Shown here: piece by piece, positions 37,601-45,455 of the stretch
Layout: each line of letters starts with the position of its first letter
How positions within the stretch are numbered: position 1 is the stretch's first letter
Assembly (NCBI GenBank): GCA_028282105.1
Contig: JANQIO010000224.1
Location: 1 to 52,014 of the forward strand
DNA: 52,014 nt
Direction: 5' to 3'
Origin: Halieaceae bacterium
GTDB taxonomy: Bacteria > Pseudomonadota > Gammaproteobacteria > Pseudomonadales > Halieaceae
Made by a program: the position numbers and the translations under genes
The notes under the pieces: model-generated
Seen by the model: the letters and a program-made list of their open reading frames with translations, nothing else
What the model was told of the DNA's origin: nothing
The model's database searches: none

Positions 37601-40184
37601 TGGCGTTGACGCGGAACTCAGACCCGACAGCGGCGCCGGTGCTGTCAAACCGCTGGGCGTAAATGCCCCAGCCGGAGGTATCCTGGTCCTTGCTCTGCCA
37701 GACCACGACAAAGTTGCCGGCGTCGTCCATGGCTACGGCCGGCTCCTGCTGTTCCTTGGCAGTCTCGGTGTTCACCAGGAACTTCGCGCCCACCGGTGCG
37801 CCAGCGGCGTCATAGCGCTGTCCGTACACGCCCCAGCTATCGCCATCCTCATTGAGGCTGGCCCATACCATTACCAGGCTGCCATCTCCGGCGCGGCCGA
37901 TCACCACGCCGGATTGCTCACGGGAGTTATCAGCGGTCACCGGGATGGGGTCGCCGGCGGCGCCGGTAACGGTCAGGGTGCCGTTGGTGGCCACCAGCGA
38001 CACTTCAATGTTTGCGTTGCCGGCGTCGATATCCTCAAGGCTGATAGCGTTGCCACCGCCGCTGGTGAATACCAGCGCGGTGTTGACGAAGGTACTGTCG
38101 ACGGCCGGCGCGGTGATCTGCGGCGCATCATTTACCGCGTTCACATCCACGGTCATGGTGTAATCGGCAGCGCTGAACTCGGTTCCGTCAGAGACCTTAA
38201 ACTGGAAGCTGGCGTAGGCCGCACCGTTGGCATCGTCGGCGGGTACGAAAGTCAGGTTACCGGCATTGATGTCGCCGATCGTAACGCTGTCGTTGGCATT
38301 GACGGCGACGCCTGACAATTGCAGCGTCCCAGCTGAAGCGAGAGCGGTTATCTGTACCTGCTGCAGGCTGTCGCCGCCATCCGCGTCGCTGAAGTTGAAA
38401 TCGGACGCCAGGAAGGCATAGCTGTTGTCCTCATCAACCGATACCGAGCCGTTTGCAGCAGTCGGCGCGTTGTTGCCGCCTGTACCGTCATGAGTGATAA
38501 CGAGATTGTCGATGTAGTAGAAATCGGGATCCGTGAAATCGACGCTGCGCACGCGAATCTCGGTGAGCCCGTTGTCGCGCAGGCTGGCGTCGATATTGAT
38601 GTTCTCACTGCCTGCACGTGAACCCGATGGTGAGGGGTCGGCCACCGTCGTCCAGCCAGTATCACCATCGCGAATTTCTACGCGGAAATCTGCGTCCCAG
38701 TGATTGATGAGCTCGTAGTCGAAGGTCATCGTAGCGAAGGTGGAACCGCTCAGGTCGACTTCCCGGCTCACCCAGTAGTTTTGCACGCCGCTGTCACCGC
38801 GGATCATCAGCCGCAAGTCTCCCGCTCCATCAAAGTCTGCGATTTCAATACGGTTCGCGGTGTCATTGGTTTCGGTCCAATTGCCTACCCAACCAAAGCC
38901 GCCAGTGAAGTCGCCGCTCTGGAAGTCGTCCTCGACGGTCTTAATAGAGGGGCTCGTATCGGTGATCTGTAGATCATCGACAAAGAAGAAATCAGCCGAG
39001 TTGGTCAGGCTATCTGCTCTAAAGCGAATTTGGGTGTCGGTGTCGATGTATGCGGAAATGTCAGCATTGAACACCTGCCAGCTTGCATCAGTACCGGGTG
39101 TGAACGTCTGCAGCACGTCAAAGTTCGTGCCATCGGTGGATATCTCAACGACCACAAAATCACTGGGCTGGCTGTTAAAGTCCCGTGCGTACTCGAAACT
39201 AAGGGTGGCTGAAGTTGCGCTGGTCAGGTCTGCCTGTCTAACAATGGTGTCGGATGGGCCAGCGACCTGGAGTGCACTGTTGCCCACTTCAAAAACATCA
39301 TTGATCTGGACGTCACCGCCGGTGGCGCCGAGCGTGTCAGCTTCAACCCAGGGGCCGGCCCAGCCGGTACCGCCCGCATAGTCACCGGATTCGAAGTCGT
39401 CCTGAGCGATAATGGCCAGTGTGCCGGACCAGTGGCTCAGCAACTGGCTGCCAGAAATACTGGTTTCGATCACGCCGGCTCGGTATTCCAGGTTCCAGTC
39501 GCCGCCCAATGCTGCACTGCCCGTCAGGTCATCACTGGCGGCGATATCCGCATCGGTCAGTTCGCCAAGGGACTCGAGCAGGGCGATGCCCCGGTCGCTG
39601 GCCGCCAGGTTGCAGCCGTAGAGCAGGATGTCTGCGTCGGCATCCAGCGCTCCGGCCCAGCCGCTGATGCTGTCGCGATAGCCGCCCAGGCTGTCGCCGT
39701 CCAGCCAGGTAGCGCCGAGCTGCAGGCCGCTGTCGCTGCCGTGGCTGAGGATGTGGATGGCATCGACGCCGGTCCGGTCAGCCAGCGTCGCAGTAATCTG
39801 GTCGATGCCGTCGACTGTGGCATTCAGCACGTGAACCTGGAACTCGCTGCCGTCACGCCCCGCGGTGAAGCCTTCGATCAGCGCTTCGTAGTCGTCTACG
39901 GACGCGTCGACAAAGATCAGCTCGAGTCGAGCCTCCGGGTCGCTGGGAGCGAAGTCCGCCAGGTCGTCGAGGTTGACCGCGTCGCTGTTGTCACTGTCGC
40001 GCTGCTTCGGTAGCGAGGAGAGCAGAGCGTCCAGGCGTTCCGCGGTGCCCGCGGCGATGGGGTCGGTTTTGTCGCCGGCCAGGGCGTCGGCATCAATGGC
40101 TCCGCCCAGGGCGTCCGCCGAGAGCAGGATGCGCGGTTCCATGCGCTCCAGGCCAAAGGGCCGTCTCCTGGTCGGGCGTGCCAT
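28611..40184 (-). CDS. Giant (3857-aa) LEPR-XLL / DUF4347 / cadherin-like repeat protein with C-terminal membrane segment
   Basis: The N-terminus has no Sec signal but the LEPR-XLL motif ([17 protein letters not shown], residues 11-27). DUF4347 follows at about 85-253 ([23 protein letters not shown]). Two paired beta modules starting DDF(E/Q)SGD occupy about 260-568. Cadherin-like and Ig-like modules with N(D/N)xP linkers run to about 3540, interrupted at about 745-1116 by seven 54-residue WxSxxQDGDxxGVY repeats. A Pro/Glu spacer (about 3546-3650) leads to a charged region, a membrane segment ([18 protein letters not shown]) with [13 protein letters not shown], and an acidic tail. No RTX nonapeptides and no LapG-type processing region were recognised. 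The likely role is a huge envelope adhesin or sensor. The ATG lies 9 bp after the HlyD adaptor stop, and the 3' end overlaps the hybrid kinase. Confidence 0.88.
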   Translation of the reverse strand: MARPTRRRPFGLERMEPRILLSADALGGAIDADALAGDKTDPIAAGTAERLDALLSSLPKQRDSDNSDAVNLDDLADFAPSDPEARLELIFVDASVDDYEALIEGFTAGRDGSEFQVHVLNATVDGIDQITATLADRTGVDAIHILSHGSDSGLQLGATWLDGDSLGGYRDSISGWAGALDADADILLYGCNLAASDRGIALLESLGELTDADIAASDDLTGSAALGGDWNLEYRAGVIETSISGSQLLSHWSGTLAIIAQDDFESGDYAGGTGWAGPWVEADTLGATGGDVQINDVFEVGNSALQVAGPSDTIVRQADLTSATSATLSFEYARDFNSQPSDFVVVEISTDGTNFDVLQTFTPGTDASWQVFNADISAYIDTDTQIRFRADSLTNSADFFFVDDLQITDTSPSIKTVEDDFQSGDFTGGFGWVGNWTETNDTANRIEIADFDGAGDLRLMIRGDSGVQNYWVSREVDLSGSTFATMTFDYELINHWDADFRVEIRDGDTGWTTVADPSPSGSRAGSENINIDASLRDNGLTEIRVRSVDFTDPDFYYIDNLVITHDGTGGNNAPTAANGSVSVDEDNSYAFLASDFNFSDADGGDSLQQVQITALASAGTLQLSGVAVNANDSVTIGDINAGNLTFVPADDANGAAYASFQFKVSDGTEFSAADYTMTVDVNAVNDAPQITAPAVDSTFVNTALVFTSGGGNAISLEDIDAGNANIEVSLVATNGTLTVTGAAGDPIPVTADNSREQSGVVIGRAGDGSLVMVWASLNEDGDSWGVYGQRYDAAGAPVGAKFLVNTETAKEQQEPAVAMDDAGNFVVVWQSKDQDTSGWGIYAQRFDSTGAAVGSEFRVNATTSGDQISPEVAMDDDANFVITWQSEDGDGQGIYARAYDNSGAEVAAQFRVNQTTGGDQFGPAVAMADDASFVVTWTGDDGDGPGVYARQFTALGAPEAGEFRVNSETSSEQQSPRVAVDADGDFVVVWTSKDQDGDSFGVFGQRYNSNGSTAGTEFQVNTYTTSDQQAPDVAMADSGAFTVVWQSQAQDGDSWGVYAQEYDSTGATVGGETRVNVGTAGQQLGPRIGMDAGGNYLVVWNGQSPQDGDGVSAQRFLSAGGVTFTSGDGTDDAAMKFTGTVAEINAALEGLTFQPTASYVGSASIQVSVDDLGNTGSGGAQGDSTTIDISVFDAPTPDIDLDADNSSGALDPDFQTSFTEGDGPTLIVDLDAQFIDPTPATTTLEYLTVQLTNQLDGLNEVLAADTSGTGISAVWNSGLGQLFLSGTDTVERYQQVLRTITYANTASDPNAGNRVITFIANDGTANSNFATSTVAVTAINNAPVVASPAGSLSATEHLTLGIHGQGFSVADADESDAGARATLSVGQGDITVVSGNSGVVVTGGNGSGSVNLSGTVEQIDDLLTGASTGTINYINNNDDPSAATTFTVTVNDQGNIGNDPGSSGDASSEEGSASVTIDITNVNDRPVLSATGTNATFSGAGGDVDIFSSVSTTTVEAGQLVSDLTITVDGVNPTSGVTEKITFGGTEIILGSGHLGSQGAVGGFADLDVALSGSEFTLAFSGGTNTAANLATLLDDMAYRNEAASPGAGDRVVSVTEIADNGGVLNGGLDRGPVSGVVSSLSLANVAPVVDLNGPATDNDYAFNFFRGDAATIIVGTDVSVTDSDDTTLVNLQLAVSGVLDGAQEEITVGDFTFQLNDPDFSNNLATVGADSYRVDWVQATGLATIRLDSGEMTLAQAESVLLDTFYGHTDTLTPSAGDRSIVVTANDGDALSVAATTTVTVIPNRAPLASDDPTVLDGDEDTLSGVLNTALLGNDSDPDGDSFTIVDIQGTALVPSTIQTIAVTNGTVHIDASDNITFEPDANHTGPVSFTYTIRDSGGLTDTATASGTINPINDKPAVLGAGGTLNYAEGSGAQIIDGSLGVSDIDDVNIESATVTITDGAIFIVEDELLFSDTANITGSYNTLTGVLTLTGTDSLANYRAALESVQYRNNNLLLPDTSDRTVTWVVNDGDIDSDPVTSTIQISAANNAPTVDLNGTGTGNNYAFTFNEGDLATPIVATDVDISDVDDTSLVSITLDIGGNVDGADEALTIGSFTFALDADASSSTVDIGGNAHTVTYTAASGVISIALNSGEMTLAQAEDALRSTSYQHSNGNNPTAGARVIAVLVNDGDTDSALTSTTITVNPINDAPTVAGPGANLSATEDVAINLHGRGFSVSEVDEAGATMSVTLQVDEGEITVSTGDSGVAILSGNGSGAVTLTGTVAEVDSLLTGAGTGTIRYVNSSIEPIATATVDVVVNDQGATGSDPGLTGDGSSEQGSASVGININAINNRPTLTTTGTDNSFIGGGADVSIFTGTAASTIEPSQSFVQFTLQVSGVVPADSGDEILTIDGTEIALVTGSGTTTNFSYSVTRVADVYTIEFSGGTVDGATLGGLLDGASYRHEDPSPAGGDRIVEITRVRDSGNTAAWGHHTANLTGQTSTLSGIGIPEITGTGGTLAYLEDQGARVIESAINLSDIDDTHIESATVQISGGFVDSEDLLSFTNTPNITGSFNALTGVLTLTGSDTLDNYAAALESVTYTNTNSVDPDTGLRTISWTVNDGDGDSATATSTITVAEVNDEPTVSVTNQNPRFVGGGPAVSPFQTVSIDTIEPGQTVSSFTLVVDGIDPPGALNADAERIIFDGVEILLNTGSLGSQGATGSLFGDVDVSQTNTNEFTLVFTGGAVDEADLENAIDALRYRNDAFSPGAGLRSFEISELVDSGGITNGGDNTVNPVGATATARPDLPPVITGAGETLVYTEDDGIRFIDTSLTLSDPDDLRFEGAVITISGGYVQGEDTLSFTSVGGISGSFDAVAGTLTLNGNAPIADYTAALESVSYNNSNLENPDEGPRTITWLLKDDGGSIMSAPVTSTITVARANDAPTAADDATALDGNEDTTSAILNGVLLGNDSDVDIGDSLSITAIDGVVLSGGAESIAVTDGTVDIDASGNITFTPDADYVGPVSFDYTVEDLSGASATATVSGTISNVNDPIDAVDDPTVLDGIQDITSGVLNSALLANDTDPDSGDSRSITEINGIALTGTPQSIAVTNGTVDVDGSNNITFTPGPGYIGAVSFTYTVEDAAGLADTATASGTIAVSVSPPDAVDDPGALDGLEDSTSGILNTVLLGNDTDPDTGDTRSITEINGVTLSGGSQSIAVANGIVSVDASDNIRFTPAANYVGAVAFDYTIEDSGGLTDTATASGTISNVNDAPIGGISISGSAAEDETLSVDTSSLADADGLGSFGFEWFRDGVSVGTSPTYTLDDSDVGSLITAQVSYVDGFGSSETVASAAVGPVSNSNDEPTGAVVVGGTPTEDATLIADTSGLSDSDGLGSFRYQWLRDGVVIAGATADSYIPGDADVGSMISVEVSYTDGGGSDEMAAAAASGPVANVNDAPTGVALLQGDATEGETLTVNTTTLADDDGMGGLSYQWLRNGAPVAAANGSSYLLGADDVGAVMSVSVSYTDGQGTNETVASNSSSAVVELPAPEPEPEPAPAPEPEPEPAPAPAPAPEPAPGPGNEPATATIIPVDPGGTANQVTGQVVSTPVAEVPAEEIIAPEPVTGPEPVQEPEPVAEPVVEETVAEDTSGDPAGDNTGSGLAFDSRLLQQGQNNIFAAGFSSSGTTADISSVVLDVALDDGQVVQVALFDDSRDDRRDLSVTEVDVQVVAFERLRDLSGSLGDIESFISDGGFVDGIDQLREEVIEEARLQKLVVGSGFAISGSLSVGYVIWAARSGILLSSLLSSMPAWRFIDPFPVLSTGNLLTEEDENEESLASIAGGEEAAESADEEAENA
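29555..30362 (-). repeat. Three tandem ~90-residue Ig-like modules in the giant gene
   Basis: Three copies carry (A/T)-E-D/G-x-T-L-x-(V/A)-(D/N)-T-(S/T)-x-L-x-D-x-D-G-(L/M)-G, a central Y/F-x-W-(F/L)-R-(D/N)-G and an ending V-S-Y-x-D-G. They stand just before the Pro/Glu-rich spacer near the C-terminal membrane segment. Confidence 0.7.
30370..31340 (-). repeat. Three tandem ~105-residue cadherin-like modules in the giant gene
   Basis: Each module starts D-(D/P)-x-x-x-L-D-G-x-(E/Q)-D-x-(T/S)-S, runs through L-L-(G/A)-N-D-(S/T)-D and I-A-V-x-N-G, and ends Y-T-(V/I)-E-D-x-x-G. A fourth copy lies apart near 34440-34760. The similarity points to recent internal duplication. Confidence 0.7.
36832..37895 (-). 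repeat. Seven ~54-residue repeats inside the giant gene (putative beta-propeller)
   Basis: Units begin near 37890, 37712, 37547, 37390, 37230, 37066 and 36901, 157-178 bp apart. Each reads roughly F-V-V-x-W-x-S-x-x-x-D-G-D-x-x-G-V-Y-x-Q-x-(Y/F)-x-x-x-G-x, ending in a V-N-T-x-T...Q-x-x-P-x-V-A-M-D stretch. Seven Trp/DGD units suggest a seven-bladed propeller with Asp-rich, possibly Ca-binding, loops. The array sits inside a single cadherin-like domain rather than between domains. Confidence 0.75.
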
Positions 40185-40193
40185 GGCGATTCA

Positions 40194-41177
40194 CTACTGC
40201 CCGGTGACCGGCTCACCGGATGTCTCCGGTGCTCCTTCTTTGTCGGGATCAATCACCGCCCACTTGCCGCCTTCCTCGGCGTCGCTGGAGGCGTCGCGGC
40301 CCTGCTTGGCGGCGCGCAGGCTGGCACCGATGTCGGCATCGGCATGCTGCGGCACAGTGTCAAACTGCAGCTGGCACTTCACACCGGCGGGCACGGCGTA
40401 GTCTTCGTTGGCGAGGATCAGCCGCGCGCCAAAGGTGCCGCTGGCGACATCACCCATGGGATCGACAATATCGACCTGGGCGGTGCGTGGGCTGCCTTCA
40501 AAACCCTCCGGGTAGACCTGGGCGGTCATGCCCACGCGAATCTGCCCGAACAGGTCCATCGGGGCGATGACTTCCACGTTCAGGGTGTCGAGTTGGGCGA
40601 TGCGCACAATGGGCTGGTCTTCGACGTACTCGCCGGCCGACTTGAACTTCTTCAGCACAAAGCCGGAACCCGGTGAGCGAATGACCTTCTGTTCCAGCAG
40701 CTCCTTGCTGCGCCACAGCTCCAGCTCGCGGATGCGTTCGCGCTCGGCGGCTTCCTGCAGGCGCTGCTGTGAGAGTTCCGCGGCAAGTTCAGCGTCTTCC
40801 TTGTTCTGAATCGAGACCGAGTTGTTTTCGTAGAGATTGGAGATGCGGTCCTTGCGGCGCGAGTCGAATTCGAGGTTGAGCTGGCTGAGCAGCTTCTCAG
40901 ACGTGATCTCGGCGCGGGCCTGGGCCACCGCCATGGCGGCGCGTTCCACGCGGGCGTCCAGTTGTGCCACGACCTGGTCTTGCTCAACGTAATCGCCGCG
41001 CTCCAGATGCACGGTCTCGAGCACACCGCGCACCTGGCTGCCGATGTCGAAGACCTTGTGGGGATTGATGACACAGTCGAGGGCAGGCAGCGCTTCCGCG
41101 CGCACTCCCGCCGCCGCACAGCCAAGCAGCAGCACACCGGCGAAGCGTAGGCTCAACCGCACCCGTAGCCATTGCAT
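40194..41177 (-). CDS. HlyD/RND-type periplasmic adaptor protein
   Basis: The 327-residue protein is a membrane-fusion adaptor. The start at 41177 follows GGAGGA with 8-base spacing; a frame reaching 41345 is rejected because it overlaps the upstream gene. The signal region (FAGVLLLGCAAAGVRAEA) contains both a possible lipobox (LLGC) and a signal peptidase I site (VRA-EA). A lipoyl half-motif (VRGVLETVHLERGDYVEQDQVVAQLD), a long alpha-helical hairpin (about 75-150) and a second half (VIRSPGSGFVLKKFKSAGEYVEDQPIVRI) form the usual barrel-sandwich hybrid, followed by a beta-barrel. The C-terminal 50 residues are hydrophilic. It immediately precedes the giant gene (9-bp gap). No ABC, RND or TolC partner is encoded nearby. 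Confidence 0.87.
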   Translation of the reverse strand: MQWLRVRLSLRFAGVLLLGCAAAGVRAEALPALDCVINPHKVFDIGSQVRGVLETVHLERGDYVEQDQVVAQLDARVERAAMAVAQARAEITSEKLLSQLNLEFDSRRKDRISNLYENNSVSIQNKEDAELAAELSQQRLQEAAERERIRELELWRSKELLEQKVIRSPGSGFVLKKFKSAGEYVEDQPIVRIAQLDTLNVEVIAPMDLFGQIRVGMTAQVYPEGFEGSPRTAQVDIVDPMGDVASGTFGARLILANEDYAVPAGVKCQLQFDTVPQHADADIGASLRAAKQGRDASSDAEEGGKWAVIDPDKEGAPETSGEPVTGQ

Positions 41178-41212
41178 TGTTATCGTCCTCCGCGAACTAC
41201 GCCGCGGTAAGT

Positions 41213-41265
41213 GACCAGATTTTGCCAAATGTAAGAGAGCACTAGCGAATTTACAAAAACTGGTC
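41213..41265. promoter_or_regulatory. Inverted repeat in the 119-bp gap upstream of the third HlyD gene
   Basis: GACCAGATTTT (41213-41223) and AAAAACTGGTC (41255-41265) are complementary at 10 of 11 positions across a 31-base spacer. This is the only sizeable gap among the adaptor and giant genes, so it could be an operator, an internal promoter region or a transcript hairpin adjusting adaptor/giant expression. No clear sigma70 promoter was found. Confidence 0.3.
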
Positions 41266-41296
41266 TCAGAAATGTGATGCATTTTGCACAGATTCC

Positions 41297-43477
41297 TCAT
41301 ATTCCCAGCTTTTCGAGCAATAATTGCCGAATTCGGCGTATCCAAAGGCGTCCAAGCGGCTCCCGGATGTGCTCAAAGCGCACAAAGGCACGTTGCCCCA
41401 AATAAGGGCCGGCGACGGGGTCTGGCAGGGCGATATCGAGCTCAAACACCGGCCGGGTGGCCAGCAGCCCGGCCTGGTCGCGAGCGTCCACGGCGATATC
41501 ACCGCCCTCCCGGGAACCCAGCAGGGCGCTGGGGAGTTGCCGGGTGGCCTTGGGGATATTGCGCAGGGTGTCGCCGCGCAGGGTTTCACCGGGCCTGGCA
41601 GCCAGGCGCACCTCCACCTTGCGGGTGCGGCGCACCACCCGGTCGACGTCCGACTCGGGCAATACCACGCGCACCGTGGGGGTGTTGCCGTCCAGCACGT
41701 GTCCCAACAGGTCACCCTGGCGCAGGAAGCGGCCGGGCAGGTCGGCGCCGCCGGGCAGGGCGAACACGCCGTCTGTGGGGCTGACAATGGTGAGGCTGGC
41801 GAGCTCAGCGCGGGCTTCTGCCAGTTCCTCGGCGACCGCTGCGATCTCCTGTTTGAGAATCTCCTGCTCTACCGGTTCGTCGGCCAGGGCGATGTTGTAG
41901 CGCACCGTGAGTTGTTCGTGCTTGGCCGCCAGTACGTCGACCTCGGTGCGCAGCTCGGCGTTTTCCAGCAACAGCAGGGTATCGCCTCTACGCACGCTGT
42001 CCCCGTCCCGTTTCCGCACGGCGGCGACGAAGCCGTCGGCCTGGGTGCGCAGCTCGGTGTTTTCCGCCAGGTTGAGAATGCCCTCGGCGCGGGTGCTGGT
42101 GCTCATGGGTACTACAAACAGCGCCAGTCCCAGGGCCACGACGGCGGCTGTGCAAATGGCGCCAACCTGGGGCCGCCGCGACGCCTCGCCGGCCTGCTGC
42201 CAAAGGCTGATCAACACCTTGCCCAGGGGCAGCAGGATCATGTTGACCAGCAGCCAGATCGCCAGCAGCGCCCCAATAATGAAGTAGCGCCCGGCAATGA
42301 ACAGGGCGATGGTAAAGCCGATCAGCAAGCGGTAAATGCCTGCCAGCACCGCGTAGGCCAGCAGCCAGCCACGCTCCGCTGGGCCGCTGGACTGTGGCGG
42401 CTCCGCCGACAGCCGAAACACATGGCGCTTGAGCAGGAAGCCGAGATAGTCGTTGGCCCGGCTGCGCAGGTTGGGAATCTCCAGGTAGTCGGTGAGCACG
42501 TAGTAGCCGTCGAAGCGCAGTAGCGGATTGCCGTTGAACAGCAGGGTCGACAGCCCGCCAATCACCATCACGTTGAAACAGACATCGCGCAGCAGGCCGG
42601 GCTCGGCGCTGTTCCAGAGCAGGAAGGCGATGGCCGCCAACAGCAGCTCCACCATGATGCCGGCCGCGGCCACCACCATGCGCTGCTGCCGCGAGGTAAA
42701 TGCGGTGCTGGCAGACGCGTCCACGTAGGGCACCGGCGTAAAGACCAGTAGCATCACGCCCAGTTCGTGCACCTCACCACCCCAGGCGCGGGTGGTGATG
42801 CCATGGCCTAGCTCATGCAGGCCCTTGACCAGCGGGTACAACAACCACATCAGCAGCAAGTTGCCGGGGTCGAGGAAGCGCGACTCCCAATGCCGGGACA
42901 GGTCGCCCCAGGCATTCAAAGCCAGCAGGCCGCAGAGCGCCACCAGTGCCAGCCAGGCCCAGAACACGGTAGGTGACAGCAGCCAGTCCAGGCGTTTTGC
43001 CCAACGTTCCAGGAAGCGGTCCGGGTCCAGTAACGGCACTTGAATAGCCAGTGGGCTGGCCAGGCGTTGCAGCCAGCGCCGCCGCCGCAGGCGCTGTTGC
43101 TGTTCATAGAGGGCGCCGCTGTCCCTGGGCGTCAGGTCGATCAGCAGCTGGGCGGCATCCAGGGCGGCCAGCAACTGGACGATTTCCACTTCATCGCGCG
43201 CCTCTTCTTCCAGCACGCCAGCGGCTTCGCCCACGGTGTGGCGGCCATCCAGCAGGCGCAGGAAAGGCTCGATGTCCCGGGCACAGCGGAAGTGGGCACC
43301 GCTCATGCGATCGCTCAGCACCAGCCAGTCTTCACCGCGGTAGCTGTGGGCCTGCAGCTCGACCTGGGGCGCCAGCCGCGGGTTGAGCTCCGCCACCTGC
43401 TCCCAGGCCTGGCCGAGGGCGTCGACGCCGTTGTCGGAACCTAGGGCAGCCACAACCAGACCTTGAGCTGCAGCCAT
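41297..43477 (-). CDS. PqqD-like / site-2-type M50 metallopeptidase / HlyD fusion
   Basis: Three parts in 726 residues. (1) About 32-115: PqqD-like pattern (NPRLAPQVEL, LVLSD, LRLLDGRHTVGEAAGVLEEEA, LLAALDAAQLL), the fold that acts as a peptide-recognition element in RiPP pathways. (2) About 165-450: multi-pass M50 peptidase with zinc motif HELGH (H221, H225) and LLRFDGYYVLTDYLEIPNL holding the third-ligand Asp. (3) About 455-726: barrel-sandwich adaptor with a coiled coil, like HlyD. Peptidase residues look intact, so it may cleave within or near the membrane. Its ATG overlaps the end of the GAF-HlyD gene by 37 bp; a GTG at 43453 with AAGG upstream is an alternative start. M50-HlyD proteins typically accompany large exported proteins. 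Confidence 0.85.
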   Translation of the reverse strand: MAAAQGLVVAALGSDNGVDALGQAWEQVAELNPRLAPQVELQAHSYRGEDWLVLSDRMSGAHFRCARDIEPFLRLLDGRHTVGEAAGVLEEEARDEVEIVQLLAALDAAQLLIDLTPRDSGALYEQQQRLRRRRWLQRLASPLAIQVPLLDPDRFLERWAKRLDWLLSPTVFWAWLALVALCGLLALNAWGDLSRHWESRFLDPGNLLLMWLLYPLVKGLHELGHGITTRAWGGEVHELGVMLLVFTPVPYVDASASTAFTSRQQRMVVAAAGIMVELLLAAIAFLLWNSAEPGLLRDVCFNVMVIGGLSTLLFNGNPLLRFDGYYVLTDYLEIPNLRSRANDYLGFLLKRHVFRLSAEPPQSSGPAERGWLLAYAVLAGIYRLLIGFTIALFIAGRYFIIGALLAIWLLVNMILLPLGKVLISLWQQAGEASRRPQVGAICTAAVVALGLALFVVPMSTSTRAEGILNLAENTELRTQADGFVAAVRKRDGDSVRRGDTLLLLENAELRTEVDVLAAKHEQLTVRYNIALADEPVEQEILKQEIAAVAEELAEARAELASLTIVSPTDGVFALPGGADLPGRFLRQGDLLGHVLDGNTPTVRVVLPESDVDRVVRRTRKVEVRLAARPGETLRGDTLRNIPKATRQLPSALLGSREGGDIAVDARDQAGLLATRPVFELDIALPDPVAGPYLGQRAFVRFEHIREPLGRLWIRRIRQLLLEKLGI

Positions 43478-45192
43478 TCCAGCAGGCGATGGAACAGGAT
43501 GTAGCCAATACTGCGGCGTTCAATCTCGATCTTGCCGACCCCTTCCATGCCGGGGCGCAGCACCGGCACTTCACCGTCGATGCGCCCCTCGGTGCGGTAG
43601 CTGACGCGACCCTCACGCTCAGTAAACACCGGCGATACCTGCTCTACGGTAAAGCGGTAGCTGTTGCCGGGCAGGGCAGTCAGGGTCAGTGAGCCGGTCT
43701 GGCCGGCGGCGACATGGGCCACGCTGCTTTCGTCGACGTGCAGTATCAGGCGGTATTCATCCAGCGGCGCCACCTCGAACAACACGTCGCCGCGTTCCAC
43801 CGGCGCCCCCAGCGAGCGGCTCAGGTCGCCCGATATCACAATGCCCGCCACCGGGGCGCTAAGTTGTACCCGGTCGAGCTTCTCGCGCAGCAGCCGGGTC
43901 TGGGCCTGAACCTGGGCGAGCCTGGCCTGCACAATGCGCGCCTCCGAGCGGTCCTCCGCCGCCAGGGCGCGGCGGTATTCCTTGTCGAGTTTCTCCTCCT
44001 CGCTGGCCGACTTGCGCATCTCAAGCTTGAGTTCGCGGTCTTCCAACTGGGCGATGACTTCACCGGCGGTGACGGTGTCGCCGGCGCGGCGATTGGCCTC
44101 GGCGATGAAGCCGTCAAAGGGCGCGACCACAGCGCGCTGTACCCGGCCCTCGATGGTGGCATCTGCATGCACCCGGAAGGTACCCGGCACCAGTACCAGG
44201 GCCAGCAATATCATGGTCAGGGCGACAGTGACGGCCTTGGCGGTGCGGTGGCCGCTGCCCGTCAGTCTTTGTAGCAGGCCGCCGGTAGCGGCCAGGGCAC
44301 GCTGGTGTACCTGGACATCCTGGCCGCGCTTCAGCGCCAGGGCTGCACCGAGCAGCGGCGCCTGTTCCTGCAAGGCGGCAAGCTCGCGGGCTGAGAATGG
44401 CTGGTCTTCGGGCCGTTCGCAGACCATGGCGGCATCACTGCCCAGGGGCAGCACGCAGATCGACCGTGGCTTGCCCTCGTCGAGCAGGGGTTTGAGGGCT
44501 TCATCCCCCGGCCAGAACAGTACCTCCTCCTGTAACCGGTCCATGCTCTCAGCCAGGGCAGTAGCGAGCTGTGAACGGCGGTCGAATTGCATGCCGTGGG
44601 ACAGCGCTTCCAGCCGGAAGCCGTTCTTGCCACGCAGGCCCAGGGCGACGCGCTCACAGGCCAGCCTGGCGGCAAGCTGGTCTGCCAGGGCCAGCAGGGC
44701 GACTTCCAGGGCGTCAGCCGCCAGCACGATCTCCAGCAGAGCCAGGGAAGAGGGTGTCTCGGCGGCGGGCTCTGCAGCCGGCGTATCGTTCGCCAGCAAC
44801 AGGCGCTGCCAGCGTTCGGCCCAGGTCAGCAGGCGTATCACGCTGCGCTGCTGGCTGTCCTTGACGTCGAGTTGAATAGCCAGCGCAGCATAGACTGCGC
44901 CGGAGCGGTGCAGGGGCAGGGCGAAGACGCCCTGCTGCACCACCGGTTCAGCCTGCTTTGCGGCGGCGGCCACTGCCAGCGCCAGGGCGGGTTTATCTTC
45001 CTGGGTGAGGCCCGAAGAGACGAATATCTGGCCGATCTGCCCGTCCCGCAGGGTCACCACAATGCCGGCGCCGGCCGCGGGTAGCATCTGTCGCACCAAC
45101 ACATACCAGGCCTTCATCCGCGCCGCGACATCGGCGGAGATAGTTTCAACGGGCCGGGCGAGTACCTCCCTGGGACGGGGGTTATCCATCAT
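43441..45192 (-). CDS. GAF-like sensor / TM / HlyD adaptor fusion
   Basis: The 583-residue protein is the first gene of the long operon. Residues 1-310 are predicted cytoplasmic and hold a GAF-like region (about 150-300: LLALADQLAARLACERVALGLRG ... ICVLPLGSDAAMVCERPEDQPFSARELAALQEQAPLLGAAL). One membrane segment (about 317-338, VTVALTMILLALVLVPGTF) leads to a periplasmic HlyD part: RAVVAPFDGFIAEANRRAGDTVTAGEVIAQLED, a helical hairpin, VQLSAPVAGIVISGDLSRSLG, and a barrel domain. A cytoplasmic sensory domain on a membrane-fusion protein is unusual and suggests that export is gated by a small-molecule signal. The ligand is unknown. A second ATG stands three bases after the first. Confidence 0.82.
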   Translation of the reverse strand: MMDNPRPREVLARPVETISADVAARMKAWYVLVRQMLPAAGAGIVVTLRDGQIGQIFVSSGLTQEDKPALALAVAAAAKQAEPVVQQGVFALPLHRSGAVYAALAIQLDVKDSQQRSVIRLLTWAERWQRLLLANDTPAAEPAAETPSSLALLEIVLAADALEVALLALADQLAARLACERVALGLRGKNGFRLEALSHGMQFDRRSQLATALAESMDRLQEEVLFWPGDEALKPLLDEGKPRSICVLPLGSDAAMVCERPEDQPFSARELAALQEQAPLLGAALALKRGQDVQVHQRALAATGGLLQRLTGSGHRTAKAVTVALTMILLALVLVPGTFRVHADATIEGRVQRAVVAPFDGFIAEANRRAGDTVTAGEVIAQLEDRELKLEMRKSASEEEKLDKEYRRALAAEDRSEARIVQARLAQVQAQTRLLREKLDRVQLSAPVAGIVISGDLSRSLGAPVERGDVLFEVAPLDEYRLILHVDESSVAHVAAGQTGSLTLTALPGNSYRFTVEQVSPVFTEREGRVSYRTEGRIDGEVPVLRPGMEGVGKIEIERRSIGYILFHRLLEWLQLKVWLWLP

Positions 45193-45455
45193 GACGACTC
45201 GCCAGCAGCCGATCTGGGCTGGTCCGGGTACCGCTTCATGACATATTTCACTCTCGTTGGGCGCCGGGGCGCACCGGTCTGGAACGCTGTGTCTCTATAA
45301 TTATTGTTTGCGATCAATGCGTTACGTCATAGAGCTTACGTGACGTCTAGAGATTATGCCAGCCTCGATTTTGGTGGGCATTTTGTCCGGCGACGGCCGT
45401 CGTCGGCGCGCCGAGCTGGGGTATAGTAGCGGCCGCACGGGAAGGGAGAGGGTCG
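45193..45455. promoter_or_regulatory. Divergent promoter region with TTACGT direct repeats, upstream of the giant-protein operon
   Basis: On the minus strand TATAGA (45299-45294) is the best -10 for the long operon. Upstream lie two TTACGT repeats 14 bp apart (45323-45328 and 45337-45342), which also form an ACGTCA/TGACGT inverted repeat (45325-45347). Their centre falls roughly 40 bp from the -10, where a class II activator would bind. On the plus strand TATAAT (45296-45301) could serve the decarboxylase gene, but no good -35 stands before either. The regulator is unknown. Confidence 0.35.

Noticed and set aside
29555-38000. Regular repeats in the giant gene considered as a CRISPR array or satellite
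   Set aside because: Repeat units are 157-330 bp, diverged and in frame, coding for protein modules. There are no short identical repeats with unique spacers.
28837-39667. Many plus-strand open frames inside the giant gene
   Set aside because: They repeat with the periodicity of the cadherin-like modules on the opposite strand and have Ser/Val/Pro-rich low-complexity translations.
41178-41345. N-terminal extension of the third HlyD frame
   Set aside because: It overlaps the end of the M50-HlyD gene and carries no signal peptide. The ATG at 41177 has a strong ribosome binding site and a proper signal sequence.
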